Source: Pteria penguin | Taxonomy: Eukaryota; Mollusca; Bivalvia; Pterioida; Pteriidae | Direction of reading: 5' to 3' | DNA: 64,000 nucleotides | Assembly (NCBI GenBank): GCA_035048485.1 | Contig: CM068587.1 | Location: 25,252,534-25,316,533 of the forward strand | In this document: positions 1 to 13,800 of the stretch, piece after piece | How positions within the stretch are numbered: position 1 is the first letter of the stretch | Layout of the letters: every line of letters starts with the position of its first letter | Notes under the pieces: model-generated | Database searches by the model: none | The model's input: the letters and a program-made list of their open reading frames with translations, nothing else | Told to the model about the DNA's origin: nothing | Program-made: the position numbers and the translations under genes

Positions 1-38
1 AGGTAGCAACGATACACCGTTTGACGGTATATGGTATG

Positions 39-418
39 TTATATGTCATGATCACTCTAATTGACTAACATCTCATGTTTGCATGTTTTATTAATTTCCT
101 TTTGTTTAATTCTGTATTATGCAGAATAAAACGAGACATTGTCAGAGACTTGGACCACTTTCAAAGTAGTACTTTGAAAGCAGTGTATGTCTCTGGTCAT
201 TATAGAATATTTTGAGACTGTGAGAAAAATAACAGGATATTGCCGATAATTTCATCTTCTTACGGTAAATTTCTTTTACAAAATCGCAATTCCAACGTGA
301 ATAGGTAAAGGAAGATAACTAATTTCTCTTCAGCTCTTTCATTTTCGCGGATAGTAGCAAAGCGTGCGCAGGTAGTTAACCCGAAATATCGAGCAGTCGT
401 CTGTACTATTTCAACTTC
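39..418 (+). repeat. Dispersed repeat, copy 1 of a direct pair
   Basis: About 380 bases recur in the same orientation at 1828-2213 with only scattered differences. Both copies carry a small hairpin (arms CTTTCAAAG and CTTTGAAAG around 155-180) nested inside an outer pair GAGAC/GTCTC. No coding capacity is visible. The first 33 bases of the window match the start of the short transposon at 1139, so this copy is joined to a fragment of that element. Confidence 0.75.
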
Positions 419-540
419 ATAGTAAACGATAGCCTTGGCACTACATATATAAATTCAAAATCACTATAAATATTTGTTATACATTAATAAGCTAATCAAT
501 TATTGAATTGATTCTAGCAGTATATTCTCTCTCAATGATA

Positions 541-627
541 AGGTGTTGGGACTACGGTTGCCAGAGGTTTCGGCCCTTTTCGTGTTCTACCCCAAGAGGT
601 TTCGGCCCTTTTCATGTTCGACTCCGT
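541..627 (+). repeat. Inverted repeat arm with internal tandem motif
   Basis: Contains two tandem copies of a motif reading AGAGGTTTCGGCCCTTTTC. The same block is present in the opposite orientation at 2268-2360, so the two arms enclose about 1.6 kb that also holds the direct-repeat copy at 1828 and the small transposon at 1139. It may mark the ends of a larger foldback element. Confidence 0.6.
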
Positions 628-929
628 TATAAAATGTGTTAATTATACAGGCACGAATAATATTTCTATATTTACTTTTCCGAAAATGAAATTTACTTGT
701 TCGAAATCAAATAGAAATAGAGAGTTGTAAATTCGGTTAGGCCTAAAACGATCAAATTCATATTTAATCTTGAATTACATCAGCAGGAAAATTTCAGTAA
801 TGTCATTGTGCCAATTTTGCATATATGAAGATAATGGTCCAAACTAATAACAAGGAACTTACAACTTAGAGTGGTAATGATATTGATAAAAAAAAAATAA
901 AAAAAAATACCCCAGGAATCCTGTGTGTC

Positions 930-1690
930 AATGTCTTTTTTATGCTCCCCCCCCCAAAAAAAAATCGGGGGAGCATGTAGTCGCTGCTGTATCTGTCCGT
1001 TCGTCCGTCCGAGCGCATATCTCCTATACCTTTCATCAGAATTTGATCATACTTCACTAAAATATTATTTAGGTTAACGGCTTTGGGTCAAAGGTCACTC
1101 AAAGTCATTTCTGAAAGGTCAAGGTCACTTATTAATAAGGGTGCAACGATACACCGTTTGACGGTATATCGCAGTACAGAGGGCTCGGTTCGGTTCACGG
1201 CATGAATAGGTGTGGAAGCGGTACAACAACGGTTCACTCCTGCATTTATTTTACTGAAATATTGTGCATCAAATTTAATTTATATTGCGTCTCTATTTTA
1301 AATACACAATGATTTACACATCCGAAAGTAGTCTAGCTGTATGCTGTAAAGGGATCAGCATTTCTTGAAAGAAAGCCTAAACTGATATGAGTACCTTTTT
1401 GAATATAACGCTTACCACTGTAATATAAAAAAAAACAAAAATGTAATACACCTAATTTTATTTTAAGTTTAAAATTTGTACCGTGATACGTACCGTACCG
1501 TGGACCATGTACCGTGATACGTATCGTATCGTGAGGTACCCGTTTCGTTGCACCCGACTTATTAACTATAACTTAAAATACCATGAAGTACCTTTCATCA
1601 GAAATTTATCATACTCCACCAAACTATTATTTAGGTTAAAGGCTTTTAGACAAAGGTCACTTAAGGTCATTTCTGAAGTGCAACACAATT
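930..1690 (+). repeat. Hairpin-headed TCCGTC repeat, split by a transposon
   Basis: Begins with a hairpin (TATGCTCCCCC against GGGGGAGCAT, 942-976), followed by a TCTGTCCGTTCGTCCGTCCG tract and AAGGTCA-type direct motifs up to about 1138. A second degenerate copy of the AAGGTCA body lies at 1580-1690, after the inserted element at 1139-1555. One of several such repeats in the window (see 7800, 13510, 16886, 22408, 28047 and the reversed copies near 29.5 and 31.9 kb). Confidence 0.65.
1139..1555 (+). mobile_element. Short non-autonomous DNA transposon (MITE) with GGGTGCAACGA termini
   Basis: Starts GGGTGCAACGATAC and ends CGTTGCACCC, so the termini are inverted over about 11 bases. It is 417 bp long with no coding capacity. 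ACTTATTA occurs just outside both ends, offset by a few bases, which suggests an 8-bp target duplication as made by hAT-type transposases. A truncated copy of its left end opens the window (1-33). Confidence 0.65.
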
Positions 1691-1827
1691 TTTACTTGTC
1701 CGAATTCGATTTTTACTTGTCCCGGGCTATCGGACTACCGTTAATGTCGAACTCTGTGATTTCGAACATAATTTGGCAGTATCATGTAATTTGTTATGTA
1801 TATTTAGAGATATATATTCACATATAG

Positions 1828-2213
1828 TATGTTATATGTCATGATCACTCTAATTGACTAACATCTCATATTTGCATATTTTATTAATTTTCTTTTGTTT
1901 TATTCTGTATTATGCAGAATAAAACGAGACATTGTCAGAGACATGGACCACTTTCAAAGTAGTACTTTGAAAGTAGTTTATGTCTCTGGTGATTATAGAA
2001 TATTTTGAGACTGTGAGACAAATAACAGGATATTGCCGATAATTTCATCTTCTTACGGTAAATTTCTTTTACAAAATCGCAATTCCAACGTGAATAGGTA
2101 AAGGAAGATAACTAATTTCTCTTCAGCTCTTTCATTTTCGCGGATAGTAGCAAAGCGTGCGCAGGTAGTTAACCCGAAATGTCGAGCAGTCGTCTGTACT
2201 ATTTCAACTTCAG
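1828..2213 (+). repeat. Dispersed repeat, copy 2 of a direct pair
   Basis: Second copy of the block at 39-418, including the CTTTCAAAG/CTTTGAAAG hairpin near 1955. The two copies flank about 1.4 kb, so they could be the ends of a composite insertion or two members of a dispersed family. Confidence 0.75.
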
Positions 2214-2267
2214 TTTTGATTCAAAATGAACTCGGTGATAATTTTAACTTAAATTATTTCAACTTAT

Positions 2268-2360
2268 ATTGAAACCTCCAGGGCCGAACTTGAAAGGGGT
2301 CGGAACCTCTTGGGGCCGAACACGAAATGGGCCGAAACCCCAAGCAACCGGGACTAACAC
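2268..2360 (-). repeat. Inverted repeat arm, partner of 541-627
   Basis: Reverse-complement counterpart of 541-627 with the same GGCCGAA-containing tandem motif. Divergence is moderate, so the pair is not recent. Confidence 0.6.
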
Positions 2361-2394
2361 TATACCCACAGACGTGCAGCTGGAATGGAGTATA

Positions 2395-2607
2395 CTTTTA
2401 AGGCCACCCAATATATTAATGGGTATCATTTTCCCTTCAAATATATATCAATGGGTATATTTCAAATCACAAAATATATGAATAGGTGAAATGCAGGTGG
2501 AGATTGCAAGAGAAGATATTTTGTTTCATATGAATGGGTATGCTTTTCACTATGGTCTATATATGAATGGGTATGTTTTACACTTCGCTCAGTATATGAA
2601 TGGGTAG
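2395..2607 (+). repeat. Degenerate tandem repeat with TATGAATGGGTA core
   Basis: Six or so imperfect copies of a motif close to ATATATGAATGGGTATG, spaced 30-60 bases apart. No coding signal. Likely an old minisatellite. Confidence 0.5.
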
Positions 2608-2609
2608 GG

Positions 2610-4417
2610 TGACAGCAACTACAGCCGCACGTCCGTACCCAAAATCATTGCAAGTTAACCCCCCGTGCCCTGGATTAACCCCTTGACAGATCTGGCGAAA
2701 AACAGCAACACTTTTAGGGGACCTTAAGTGTTTTATGCCTATTAAGTTTGATAAAAATCCCTTCAGTTCTGAAGAAGAGATATGTACTGTGAAGCGTTAT
2801 GCCTTTAACTCACCATAATAATAGAAGAAAGGTGATGCCTTATTTGTATGTTAACCAGGTATTAAGGACTCTGATGAAACATGACATAAATAAAGTTCTC
2901 ATGGTTATATTTTTGCTCAGTTTACACAAGTGTAGATCCAGGAGGGGAAAGTATACTGAGAAAGGTGCCATCCTTTGTGAGGATTAATTTAAGATAATTG
3001 CACTTTATGTATCTTATATTAAACTATAATGAACCGGTGCTCCTAAATGAAGAACTAAAGAAAACTAGTTATACACAAAAGAAAACAAGATATTATTTCG
3101 ATATGGGTGGTCAAAACTGAAAAATAATTTGAAAGGGGGATCATACGATTCTAAAAATATACAGTTTATCAGGGTTTAGTCTTAGAAAAATAGTTTTATT
3201 GATATTAGAATAATTCTTTATTTACGTGCTACGCTGCGCGTATAGATCTATACGCCATATTGAAATACATGAAATTATACTTTTATAAACACAATATCGG
3301 CAACTTTATAAAAATTTATTAAATGCAATAAATACATCTATTCAAATACTATTTTTCTTATGATATTTACCAATTTTAAAGCTTTTAATAATATTTTTAT
3401 TTATTTTACATTGTCGGTTTATTCGTCATATCGTCATTATTGCGCGCGTAAGTATGGCGTTAAAACTGACTGATGTTAATTATGGAATATTTACGATGCT
3501 AGTCTAATTCCTTCGATGAACCATGCTAAACAGACTCGGTTCATCAGCCCATGAACTTGGGTCATGGAAGTAGTACCCGGCGTATGGCAAATCACATGTG
3601 TAGTAACAAAAAGAGGCGGGGCTTACTCAAGTTCAAGGCTGATGTTCCATTATTGTTTTTTACTTGAATGAATCTGTTAATTTTGAGCAATAAAAGAAAT
3701 TACCTGGACAGATAGAGTATTTTTTTAGCATTCTAGACACGCACTATATTGCGTGGCGGAAGTACTTTTCCACTTCAGGAAAAATTCGGTCCTTGTCCGT
3801 TTGATAAAGGGAATTTGATATTTTGTTTTCAAAAAAGTACCTTTTAAAAGGCATTGTAACTATAAGGAATACCTGTCTTTTTTTTCTAGGTTGGGTGAGA
3901 AACAAACAAATCATTCGAGAACCGCTTCGCTTCCTTAAATGACTGTCTTTTTTTCTAGGACTTGGGTGAGAAACAAACAAATCACGTGATCATAGTAGTC
4001 TATGTCTTTGTTTTAACGGATCACATAGCCAGTGTAAATTCAGACTTGACAGCCTGGTACCCGATGCCTTCAGGATAACTTGACACTTCGATCATTTCAT
4101 GTCCCCATCTCGAAGTTCGTTTTCCCAGTTTCTCTCTCCTCTCCCCGAATTTAGGGGAAAAAGAGATCGAGAAGAAAAGACACCTCTCACAATAATCAAA
4201 TATGCAAAGTGTTAGGAAAATAAAAACTACACCTAGCCTATCTAGCCTGCACTGATTAATTGTCTGTATAATGTATCCCCCCCCCCACTGCCAATCCCAT
4301 CTTCGATCATAAATTAAGTTGTACATCCCCCTTTTGCTTTTCAGTTTTCAGTTGAAAATCGATCTTTGCTTCTTGTTAAATTGTGTTTTTTTTCTGTTTG
4401 CTTTTGTGTGTTTGTGT

Positions 4418-4448
<31 letters not shown>

Positions 4449-4700
4449 TTTAATTAAACTTAATTGATCGAGAGCTGCAATGTGCGTCCATCCTCTTTCT
4501 CGGACTCCGCTTCTGATGTTCTATTATTTGTTTGGCGTTCAGGCGCTTGAGGTGAGCAACTTGTGGTCTATGGGCCCACTGATTTTAAATATCTATTAAA
4601 AATTTAAACAAAAAGCGTGTCAACACACCGCAATCTCTCTCTCCAGAGGTAAACCAGCAAATGGGTCCGCCCCTGACCCGAAATCAGTTATCAACCCATC
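2610..4700. other. Gene-free stretch upstream of cofilin
   Basis: No exon with splice signals was found. It contains a local duplication of about 67 bases (3883-3930 and 3946-3990, both reading GGGTGAGAAACAAACAAATC) and a TG microsatellite running into an uninterrupted run of 17 G (4432-4448). Short open frames here are no longer than expected by chance. Confidence 0.5.
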
Positions 4701-4709
4701 TCCTTATTT

Positions 4710-4719
4710 CCTTTTATGG
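4710..4719 (+). promoter_or_regulatory. Candidate CArG box (SRF site) in the cofilin promoter
   Basis: CCTTTTATGG fits the serum response factor consensus CC(A/T)6GG exactly and lies about 180 bases upstream of the cofilin ATG. Actin-cytoskeleton genes, cofilin included, are established SRF targets in vertebrates. A few such decamers are expected by chance in a 64 kb AT-rich window, so position rather than sequence is the main support. Confidence 0.4.
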
Positions 4720-4897
4720 TATGAAACAAAAATAATTTGTCATTCTTCCGCTTTTATCTTCGCGTGGATAACTCATCTACAGTGTGCGACCGAAAAGTAC
4801 GAGAGTGCGCGAATGAATTTCTCGTGACCGGTACTAGATCTAGAGTTAACCACGAAACGGAGAGATTTGTCTGAAGTGTTACACATAAGAAACAGTC

Positions 4898-7800
4898 ATG
4901 GTAAGAATTTAAGAACCGTAACAGAAGTATATTTAATTAATCCTTGTATGATTGACAAGTTAAATGTCTGGGCACAGCATCACAAAAATAGCCCGGCATT
5001 TGTTGAAACAGTACAGAAGTAGGAAGAGACGCCATTTTAAATTTATAGACATGGCTTACTTCCGTGGTATAGGCTATCGGTCTATATTCATTTTAATTGG
5101 AGCGTAATTGGTCATGTTATCAGTTATGTTAACAGTGCTGAGTGAAATTTTTATATATTTTATTAGTGTTACGTAACAAATTTTACTTTTTAGGAAAAAG
5201 GAAAAAAAGGCTTTTGAAATTTTCTTCCTATTAAGGAGGAAACGCCCACAGTCACTACTCTATACTCACTGACGGGTAGACTAAACGTCGAAAAGTGACG
5301 AAAAGAAAGCATAAAATGACGAAAAGTAGTAATATAAGGATGAAATATACACAGTGACACATATTATTCATGCTTATAACATGTGTCAACACACTTGTAA
5401 ACCCACCAATGTCTAATATTCATCCCTCAAGCCTGAACAATAACCATGAATACCTCTGAAAGTGGGGTCACCGTCAGTATTATTCATACAGCAATATATC
5501 GAATGTGAAGAATTCAGTCACTTAATGTTTTCGTCTACCTGCCTCTTGCTGCAAACTAAGGGATAACCCACCTTTTGGCTCTTTGTCATGGCAGTAGGAA
5601 CTGGGGGAGGGGGTTTGGCCGATCATGGTGATTTCATAGATTGTTATCTAATAAGCCTACTCTACAACTACAAATTTGTCTCTACAGCACTGAGATTTCC
5701 CCCCCGGGAAAGTCTACTCTAGAGTAGGTTTTCCCACGGGGGAGGTCTACTCAAGAGTCAATTTTCCGATGGAGAGTCTACTCTAGAGACAATTTTCGGT
5801 GGGAAAATCCACTCGGGGGTGGGGGGGGGGGGAAGTCTAGTCTATGACAGTGAGCAACGGTAATGAGTAAATTACCGAGTGACAGCCTCAATCGTGTTTG
5901 CGAGTTTGACCGTATCCATATGAATGTAGACTTCACTCAACACATATCTAACATTTCTTTATACATATATGTTGTATATCCTAACATTTTTCATTCATAT
6001 GGTACCACTTTTCGTCGTTTTATACTTTCTTTTTGTCGCTTTTTGTCACTTTTCATCGCTTTTCGTCACTTTTCATCGCTTTTCATCACTTTTCAACGTT
6101 AAGTCTACCCCCTCACTGATAATTAGATCGCTGAAGAATTTTAATTCAAGAGAATTCATAGATCTTCCCTGGAAAATTCACTCTCAAAATAAATGGATAC
6201 GATTTCATGGGAGAATCTAGACATTTCGTAACATACATATGATTTAACATAGGTGGATCTAGAAATTTTTGAAAGGGAGGGGGGTTGCAGTCTCCCATGA
6301 CTAATGTTTTGCACTTTTCAATCTGGAAAGGGGGGGGGTGCAGCCCTAAAAATGGTGGAAAATGACCTTTTTTTTGGTAAAATTTTCCAACCGGGGGTGG
6401 GGGTTAAACCCCTGTAACCCCCCTCTAAATCTGCCAATGTTTAAGTTTTGGGTCTTTTCATTATACAGAGTTATTACCCATTTGAACAGGTATTTTATGT
6501 TAAACCATTCTGACGTCAACCAGTTCTATGGAAACCAGCGTAAAATTAGGGAAATGATATAGAAATTGTATGACGTCATAATGTTTGACGTCAGATACCT
6601 GCTTATGTTGGAAATAACTCTGTATAACGAAAAGACCCAATACAATTATAATTTATTTGTACATAAGCTGTGCATTTATTTTTCAGACTTTGGAAACAAC
6701 CACTCATATTAAAGACGATCACTCAAATGCACAACAATTTTTGTTTTCAGTAATCAATTTCAATAGACCCTTTCGCTTTTACTGCGGTACTAACATTTTG
6801 GATGGCAAAATGATAACTGTTCCCACAAAATGATGGCAATCAATTTTATATTAATTATGATGTTGAAAATTTTATGGGAAACATAAAAAAAAAAATGCAA
6901 AAAAAATCAACTTTTGCAAAGTCTGTTATAGTAACTCCTTTTTGCTACTTTTAGCAAATCTCTACAGCCAGTATTGTATTTGTTGTTTATAATTGCAATC
7001 CCTTTCCGCTACTGTTAAAAAATGACTGAAGCCCAATGCCTTTTCTAGGGCCTTTTGACTAGTCTGAAATGTCAGACCAAAGTATAAATGAAAACATGAG
7101 TCGGACATTCTCCTGTACATGTAGAGAGAATTGACAGAAATAGAAAAGAATCAAAACTTTCTAGTAATCACAATTATCATTGTGTTTGTCAACCACCAGT
7201 TTGTATCTGAAATATACATAAAAATGCAACTGTCCCATATCAGAAAGTTTTATTAGAGTCTTGCAGCAACTGATTTTTAACATTCTTTCCAAGATTTCAT
7301 ACTAATTCTCTCAAATTAGATTTTAAAAGAATCTTGAAAAAGTATAAAAATTTGGAAGGAATACATGTATGGATTAAAATCACTTGCTATTAGCATTTTA
7401 TCAAACTTTCTGGGATGAAGTTCGTTTGGATCTAAACAAGTTATTAAACAACAAAGTGAATTTATTAGAAAAATAATTTATATTTCGTTGTCCGGGATAG
7501 CACTGTTTTTAGTTACAAGAACAAATGTAATATGTATTTCAAGAGTTATTAGAAAGTTTTAGTGTCAAAATTTAATTTTTTTAATCTTTATGAAGTTTTT
7601 ACAACATTTGTACTTAAGAAGAAGCACCCATCCCAGTAGAGGCATAATTTTTTCCTCAATTTATTTTGTACAAAAACATGTTGTAGAGCATTCCTTTGTA
7701 GAAAAGGTGTAGAATCTGTGATATTGAAGGGTAGTTTGAAAATTTCATTTCCAAATTTGATTTTCTTGAGATTCACATGGCTGTCTGAATTTTTCTTTTG

Positions 7801-10800
7801 ATATGTCCCCAGAATTAAAGATTCGGGGACATCTAGGTTTTGGCCAGTCTGCCTGTCCGTATGTCTGTGGCAAACAAACTTTAACATTCCATATAACTTT
7901 TCAACTGTAAGAGATTTGACATGTGTATTCTTTGTGACAAGACTTATAATAATTCTTATGCCTTCAGAATCAAAGATTCGAGACATCTAGTTTTTGGCCT
8001 GTTTGTAAAACTAATAAAAGGAGAAGCACCCATCCCAGTAGGGGCAGATAAACTATAACATTGGTCAAAACTCAAGTCTTGAACTGTAAAAGCAATTTTT
8101 TTTTTTTTTTAATATTTTTTCAAAGGTGCCTACACCTTTACATTTGATAGATAAAAGATAAAATTTTGGGAAAAATCAATGAAATTTCCATTTGGAAGGT
8201 TTCTTATAACTGAAAAGACGTAGACTTTGTACTTAGCATGCATGCTTAACACATTATGATACCCTTTCCAATTGACTTTAAAGTTAATGACAATGTGACC
8301 TTGACCTTTATACTAAAAATAGCTGTTTTCCATTTTGTTGGAGCTGGGGTATTCATGTTTTACAAGAGAAGACAGAAGATGTTTGACCATGCTGTATGAT
8401 ACTAATCACCAAGGACATGCACATGAAAGAGAAGACAGGAGACATCTGACCAAGCTGTATGACTTAAATCACCAAGGACATGCACATAAAAGAGAAAACA
8501 GGAGACATCTGACCACGCTGTATGACAAATCACCAACGACATGCACATAAAAGAGAAAACAGGAGACATCTGACCATGCTGTATGACACAAATCACCAAG
8601 GACATGCACATAAAAGAGAAAACAGGAGACATCTGACCATGCTGTATGACTTAAATCACCAAGGACATGCACGTAAAAGAGAAGACAGGTGACATCTGAC
8701 TACACTGTATGACTCAAATCACCAAGGACATGCACGTAAAAGAGAAGTCAGAGGACATCTGATCACGCTATATGACACAAATCACCAAGGACATGCACAT
8801 AAAAGAGAAGACAGGAGACATCTGACCACGCTGTATGACACAAATCACCAAGGACATGCACATAAAAGAGAAGACAGGTGACATCTGACCATGCTGTATG
8901 ACTTAAATCACCAAGGACATGCACATAAAAGAGAAGACAGGTGACATCTGACCACGCTGTATGACAAATCACCAAGGACATGCACATAAAAGAGAAGATA
9001 GGAGACATTTGACCAAGCTGTTTGATATAGATCACCAAGGACATGCACATCAAACATGAAAATAGTCAAATAAACAGAGAAATCGACATTACAAGAATAT
9101 TCGATTGTACTGTAGTTAAGTGTTAATCACAGTAAGTATCCCAAGCTAGCATCGTTGGGTAAGAAGCTACTATGTCAGCCCACAACTCCTCAGTTCTTTG
9201 TGGTCTGAGCGTGATTTTTTTTTTTTATCTTCTTTTTTAGCTCACCTGAGCCAAAGGCTCAAGTGAGCAATTGTGATCAATCGCCGTCCGTCTGTCATTA
9301 GCTTTTTTACATTTTCGACTTCTTCTCCAGAACAGTTTTCAACCGTCGCACAGAATTTCACCAATCTTCATAGGAAGTAGGTACTCAAGGTCCTCTACCA
9401 AGTTTGTGTTTTTCATGCCCATCCGTAATCCAAGATGGCTGCCATTGGCTCTGATTGGGTGACGCATTTTCGACTTCTTCTCCAGAACCGTTGCACAGAA
9501 TTTCACTAAACTTCATAGGAAGTAAGTACTCAAGGTCCTCTACCAAGTTTTTGTTTTTCGTGCTCTTTCGTTATCCAAGATCGCCGCCATTGGCTCTGAT
9601 TTGTTGACACATTTTGGACTTCTCCAGAACCGCTGCACAGAATTTTTACCAAACTACATATGAAGTAAGTACTCAAGGTCCTCTACCAAGTTAGTGTTTT
9701 TCATGCCCATCGGTAATCCAAGATGGCTGCCATTGGCTCTGATTGGTTGACACTTTTTGGACTTCTTCTCCAGAACAGCTGCACAGAATTTCACCAAACC
9801 TCATAGGAAGTAAGTACTCAAGGTCCTCTACCAAGTTAGTGTTTTTCGTGCCCATCCGTAATCCAAGATTGCCACGATTGGCTCTGATTGGTTGACACAT
9901 TTTCGACTTGTTCAAAACGACTGCACAAAATATCACCAAACCTTATAGAAAGTCTTGTAGAAAAAAAGCAAAATTTTCTACTGAAATGAGCTGTCATTTT
10001 ATTGTAAATAAGCCATTTGTGCTCAGGTGAGTGATATAGGCCCATTTGGGTCTCTTGTTTTTCACTGTCGGTGACACAGTTACAAAGCTTGGGGCACCCC
10101 TCGACTCGAACACTGTTGATAAGTTGATTTTTCAGAACAAGCGTGTAAAACAACCTGAAATGTAGGACAAACGTCAAAATGATGTAGCATAGACTACCTG
10201 TGTCATTCAAATCAAACAGGAGCCGTTCTCTTCTAATATTAAAACTCCGGATCTGCCATCACTGACTTTGCCTACTCTTCCCGATTCTGAATAACTTTGT
10301 GCAAGTGACAGTAACTGACTTTTAAGCACATGTTGAAGTTCATATTTGACATGTTTATTCATTCAATTAAATGACTCCATTTTCACCCTTACCTCTGTAT
10401 ATTATTTGCTGCCAACTCTGAATGTCATTTTCATGTTTATCCAACATTTCGTGTTATTTTACACTTTAGGGATGTCTGACTTTTAGCACACTGGCAGTTT
10501 AAATAACCTCAGAGTACATAATCAGTGCAAAGACCAACAGATACATTACATATGGTCGGACTTGTGATTCGTTGACTGTTCAAGCAGGAACTCTAAAGTA
10601 TACTATTAATCATTTTGGTCACCGGGACAACCGTCATTTCAAAGGATTGACTCGAACCAAGGGCCTAATACAAGACCTATGGTCTTTGCAATGATCTCTG
10701 GGTCATGTTGATGTCAAAGCCGTTTAATTATTTTAGTGCCCATAATTATGAAATTATTGGAACCTTTAACCCTCCTTAAAGCTGGCCTCTCACCATAAAA

Positions 10801-13800
10801 AGCAGAAATGTTTCAAATTTTTTTTACAGGAGCGAGGATGACTTAGATCAACCTCGCTCCCGTATATTTTATGAATACTAAATGAAAGTCTAACCCAAAT
10901 GCTCTTGCTCACCATATAAAAGAAATGGTTCAAATTATTGTAAGTTTTCAAATTACCTTCATCTTATTGGCCTTTTTACATTTGCATGGAGAGGGTGGGT
11001 TCGTTACAAGTACAACTGAACAGTCCATATTATTTGTACATTATGATATATGTCATACCTGGTCATATTATAATATCTAAATAACTTGTACATGTAATAT
11101 AATTTGTTTGTTCATCTTTAAAATTTGTTTATTTATGTTACACATGGTTGGGTGAGTGGCCTTTTCTTGGCAAAATGCATACAACATTACAGTATCATGT
11201 GATCTTTTGTTATAACTAACTTTGTATTATTTATGTATGTTACTTCAAAAAATGAAGAAACAAAAAAGGAAATATATAGAGATAATTACATGTACTTCTG
11301 TTTGTGACGCCATGTTGCCTTTGTCTTCGATGAAATGTCACCTTTGCATGACTCTGCCTCGGCTTTTTATGGTGAGAGGCCAGCTTTAATTTGTACACTA
11401 GATTCACCATAGAAATTGGGATGAGAAAATTTGCTGGATACGTATTGTTGAAAAATCTTATTTCTAAATTTAGATAAAATGTCTGATTGAAATCTGTTAA
11501 ATTTACCAAAAGTTTTTCGAAGTTTTTGATATCAGTAACCCTGAGTTTGAAGTTTGAATATTTGACCATTTTTTGTGTGAAAATCTAAAATTTTAGTGCA
11601 GGCTTCAGCAAACTGAACCAGTTGACATATAAATACTGTAGGATGGGAGTCTAAGGACTTCACCATTTAATTTAAGGAAATTTGTAATAGGAATACCAAA
11701 ATCATGACGTTTATCATATATGTTTGTATGGATATTGTTGTTAATGTCACACTTATTCCCTTAGCTTGTAAAAAAGTTCCCCTAGGAGGGTTTGACTTAA
11801 GTGTTATTATACCCTTTTTCCTAATGTTGTGTGAGTGTGGCACTTTCTACACAGTGTTTCTTAACATTCATGTATATGTACAGTGCTGAATTATTTTTTT
11901 TTTCGTCTGTATTTAAGGACATTGATAGTGGGTGTGTCTAGCCAAACAGGAGACGCTAACTCCAAACGGACACCTGGTCTCACTTCTGAATTTCAGGAGT
12001 CCATGAATATCCACTGTGGTAGATTGTTGTTAGTGCCATAGTCATGTTACACCAGTTACTTTCGTATAATACTTTATAATTTTACAAAAATATCATCAAG
12101 ATATATTGTATCTAGAGGTGTAATTGAACTTATTGGAGATCAATAAGGTGGAAACGTTTCGTTTAGAATGCATGAAGTCCTTCTCAGAACAATATAAAAA
12201 TAAATCTGTTATAGGGGAGTACAACTACATTTGTAATGCCCACAAATACATTTAGTTCAATTTACCCTGTACTGATATGCTCAAAGTTAATGATTACATG
12301 TCATAATTCACAACCATTTGTAAGAAGTCAGAATACCATAAGCAAGGGAATATATGTTTCTGCACATTTTTTTAATCAGACAGTTGTTTGTAAATGAGTG
12401 AATTGTTCTTTAGTGAGTGACACGAGACCCACTCAGGCCTAATTTGATTTTTAGCTCACCTGACCCGAAGGCTCAAGGGAGCGTATTGTAATTGGCATAG
12501 TGCACCGTCTGTTGTCCATCGTAAACTTTTTTTATATATTCGACTTCTCCTCTGCAGGAAGTGCTCAAGGTCTCCTACCAAGTTTTTTTATGGACCATAT
12601 CCATAATACAAGATGGCCATCATGGGCTCTAATTGGGTGACACATTTTTGACTTCCCCAAAACTGCCACACAGAATTTCACAAAATACTTATAGGAAGTA
12701 AGTACTCAAGGTCTTTAACCATGTTTGTGTTTTTTGACGCAATCCATATTCTAAGATGGCCGCCATGTGTCCTGATTGGCATTTTCAACTTCTCCTCTGC
12801 AACTGCTGCACAGAATGTCACAAATACATAAAGGAGTAAGTGCTCTAGGTCCTCAACCAAGTTTGTGTTTTTGAAACGATCCATTATCCAAGATGTGATG
12901 GGCCGTGAATGGCTGATACATTTTCAATTTACTCTCAAAAACAGCCGCAGGGAATTTCCCCAAAATGTATAGGAAATAAGAATTCAAGTTCCTCTTCTAC
13001 ATTTGTGTTTTTTGACCCAATTTGTATTCAAAGATGGCGGCCATAGGCCCAGATTGGCTGACACATTTTCAACTTCTCCAAAACTAAGACTTAGAATTTC
13101 ACCAAAACTTACAGGAAATAAGTACTCAAGATCCACTACCAAGTTTGTGTTTTTCGACCTGTTACGTAATCTAAGATGGCCACCATGGACCCTGATTGGT
13201 TGACACATTTTCGAATCCTTCTCCATGTCTGCTGCAGAAAATTTCACCAGATGTTATAAGAATTAAATAACCAAGGTCCTTTACCAAGTTTCTGTTTTTT
13301 GACCTGATCTGTGATCCAATATGGCCACCATGGACTCTTGATTGTTTGACACATGTTTGACTTCTCCTCTACAACTGCTTTACGGAATTTCACCAAACAT
13401 TACAGGAAATACATGTAAGTATTCAAGGCCCTCTACCAAATTTTTTATTTTTGACCCGATTCGTCATTCAACAGGGCTGCCATGGGCCCTGATTGGTTGT
13501 CACATTTTTATACGCCTGTCTTAAGACAGGGGCATATTATGTTATGGCGCTGTCCGTCCAGCGTCAGGTATAAGCTTGTCCAGGCTGTTACTTCTTTCCC
13601 TGTATGTGGATTTCAATATTTCACAGAATTGTTACTTAGGACCCAAGCGTGTGTCATGAGCTTGACCCAAGGTCATAGGTTAGAGGTCAAGGTCACAACA
13701 TGCAAAGTGAATAAAACCATGTTCGGGCTATAACTTCTTTCCCTGTGCATGGATTTCAATAATATGTTTGCTATAGAATGCAATAACTTTAGTAAATGTC

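Noticed and set aside
7588..7986. 132-residue minus-strand open frame containing HRHTDRQTGQ
   Set aside because: This string is the usual translation of the TCTGTCCGT tract in the hairpin-headed repeats.
8335..9053. Open frames with repeated CMSLVICH or NHQGHAH
   Set aside because: By-products of the 63-bp minisatellite in cofilin intron 1.
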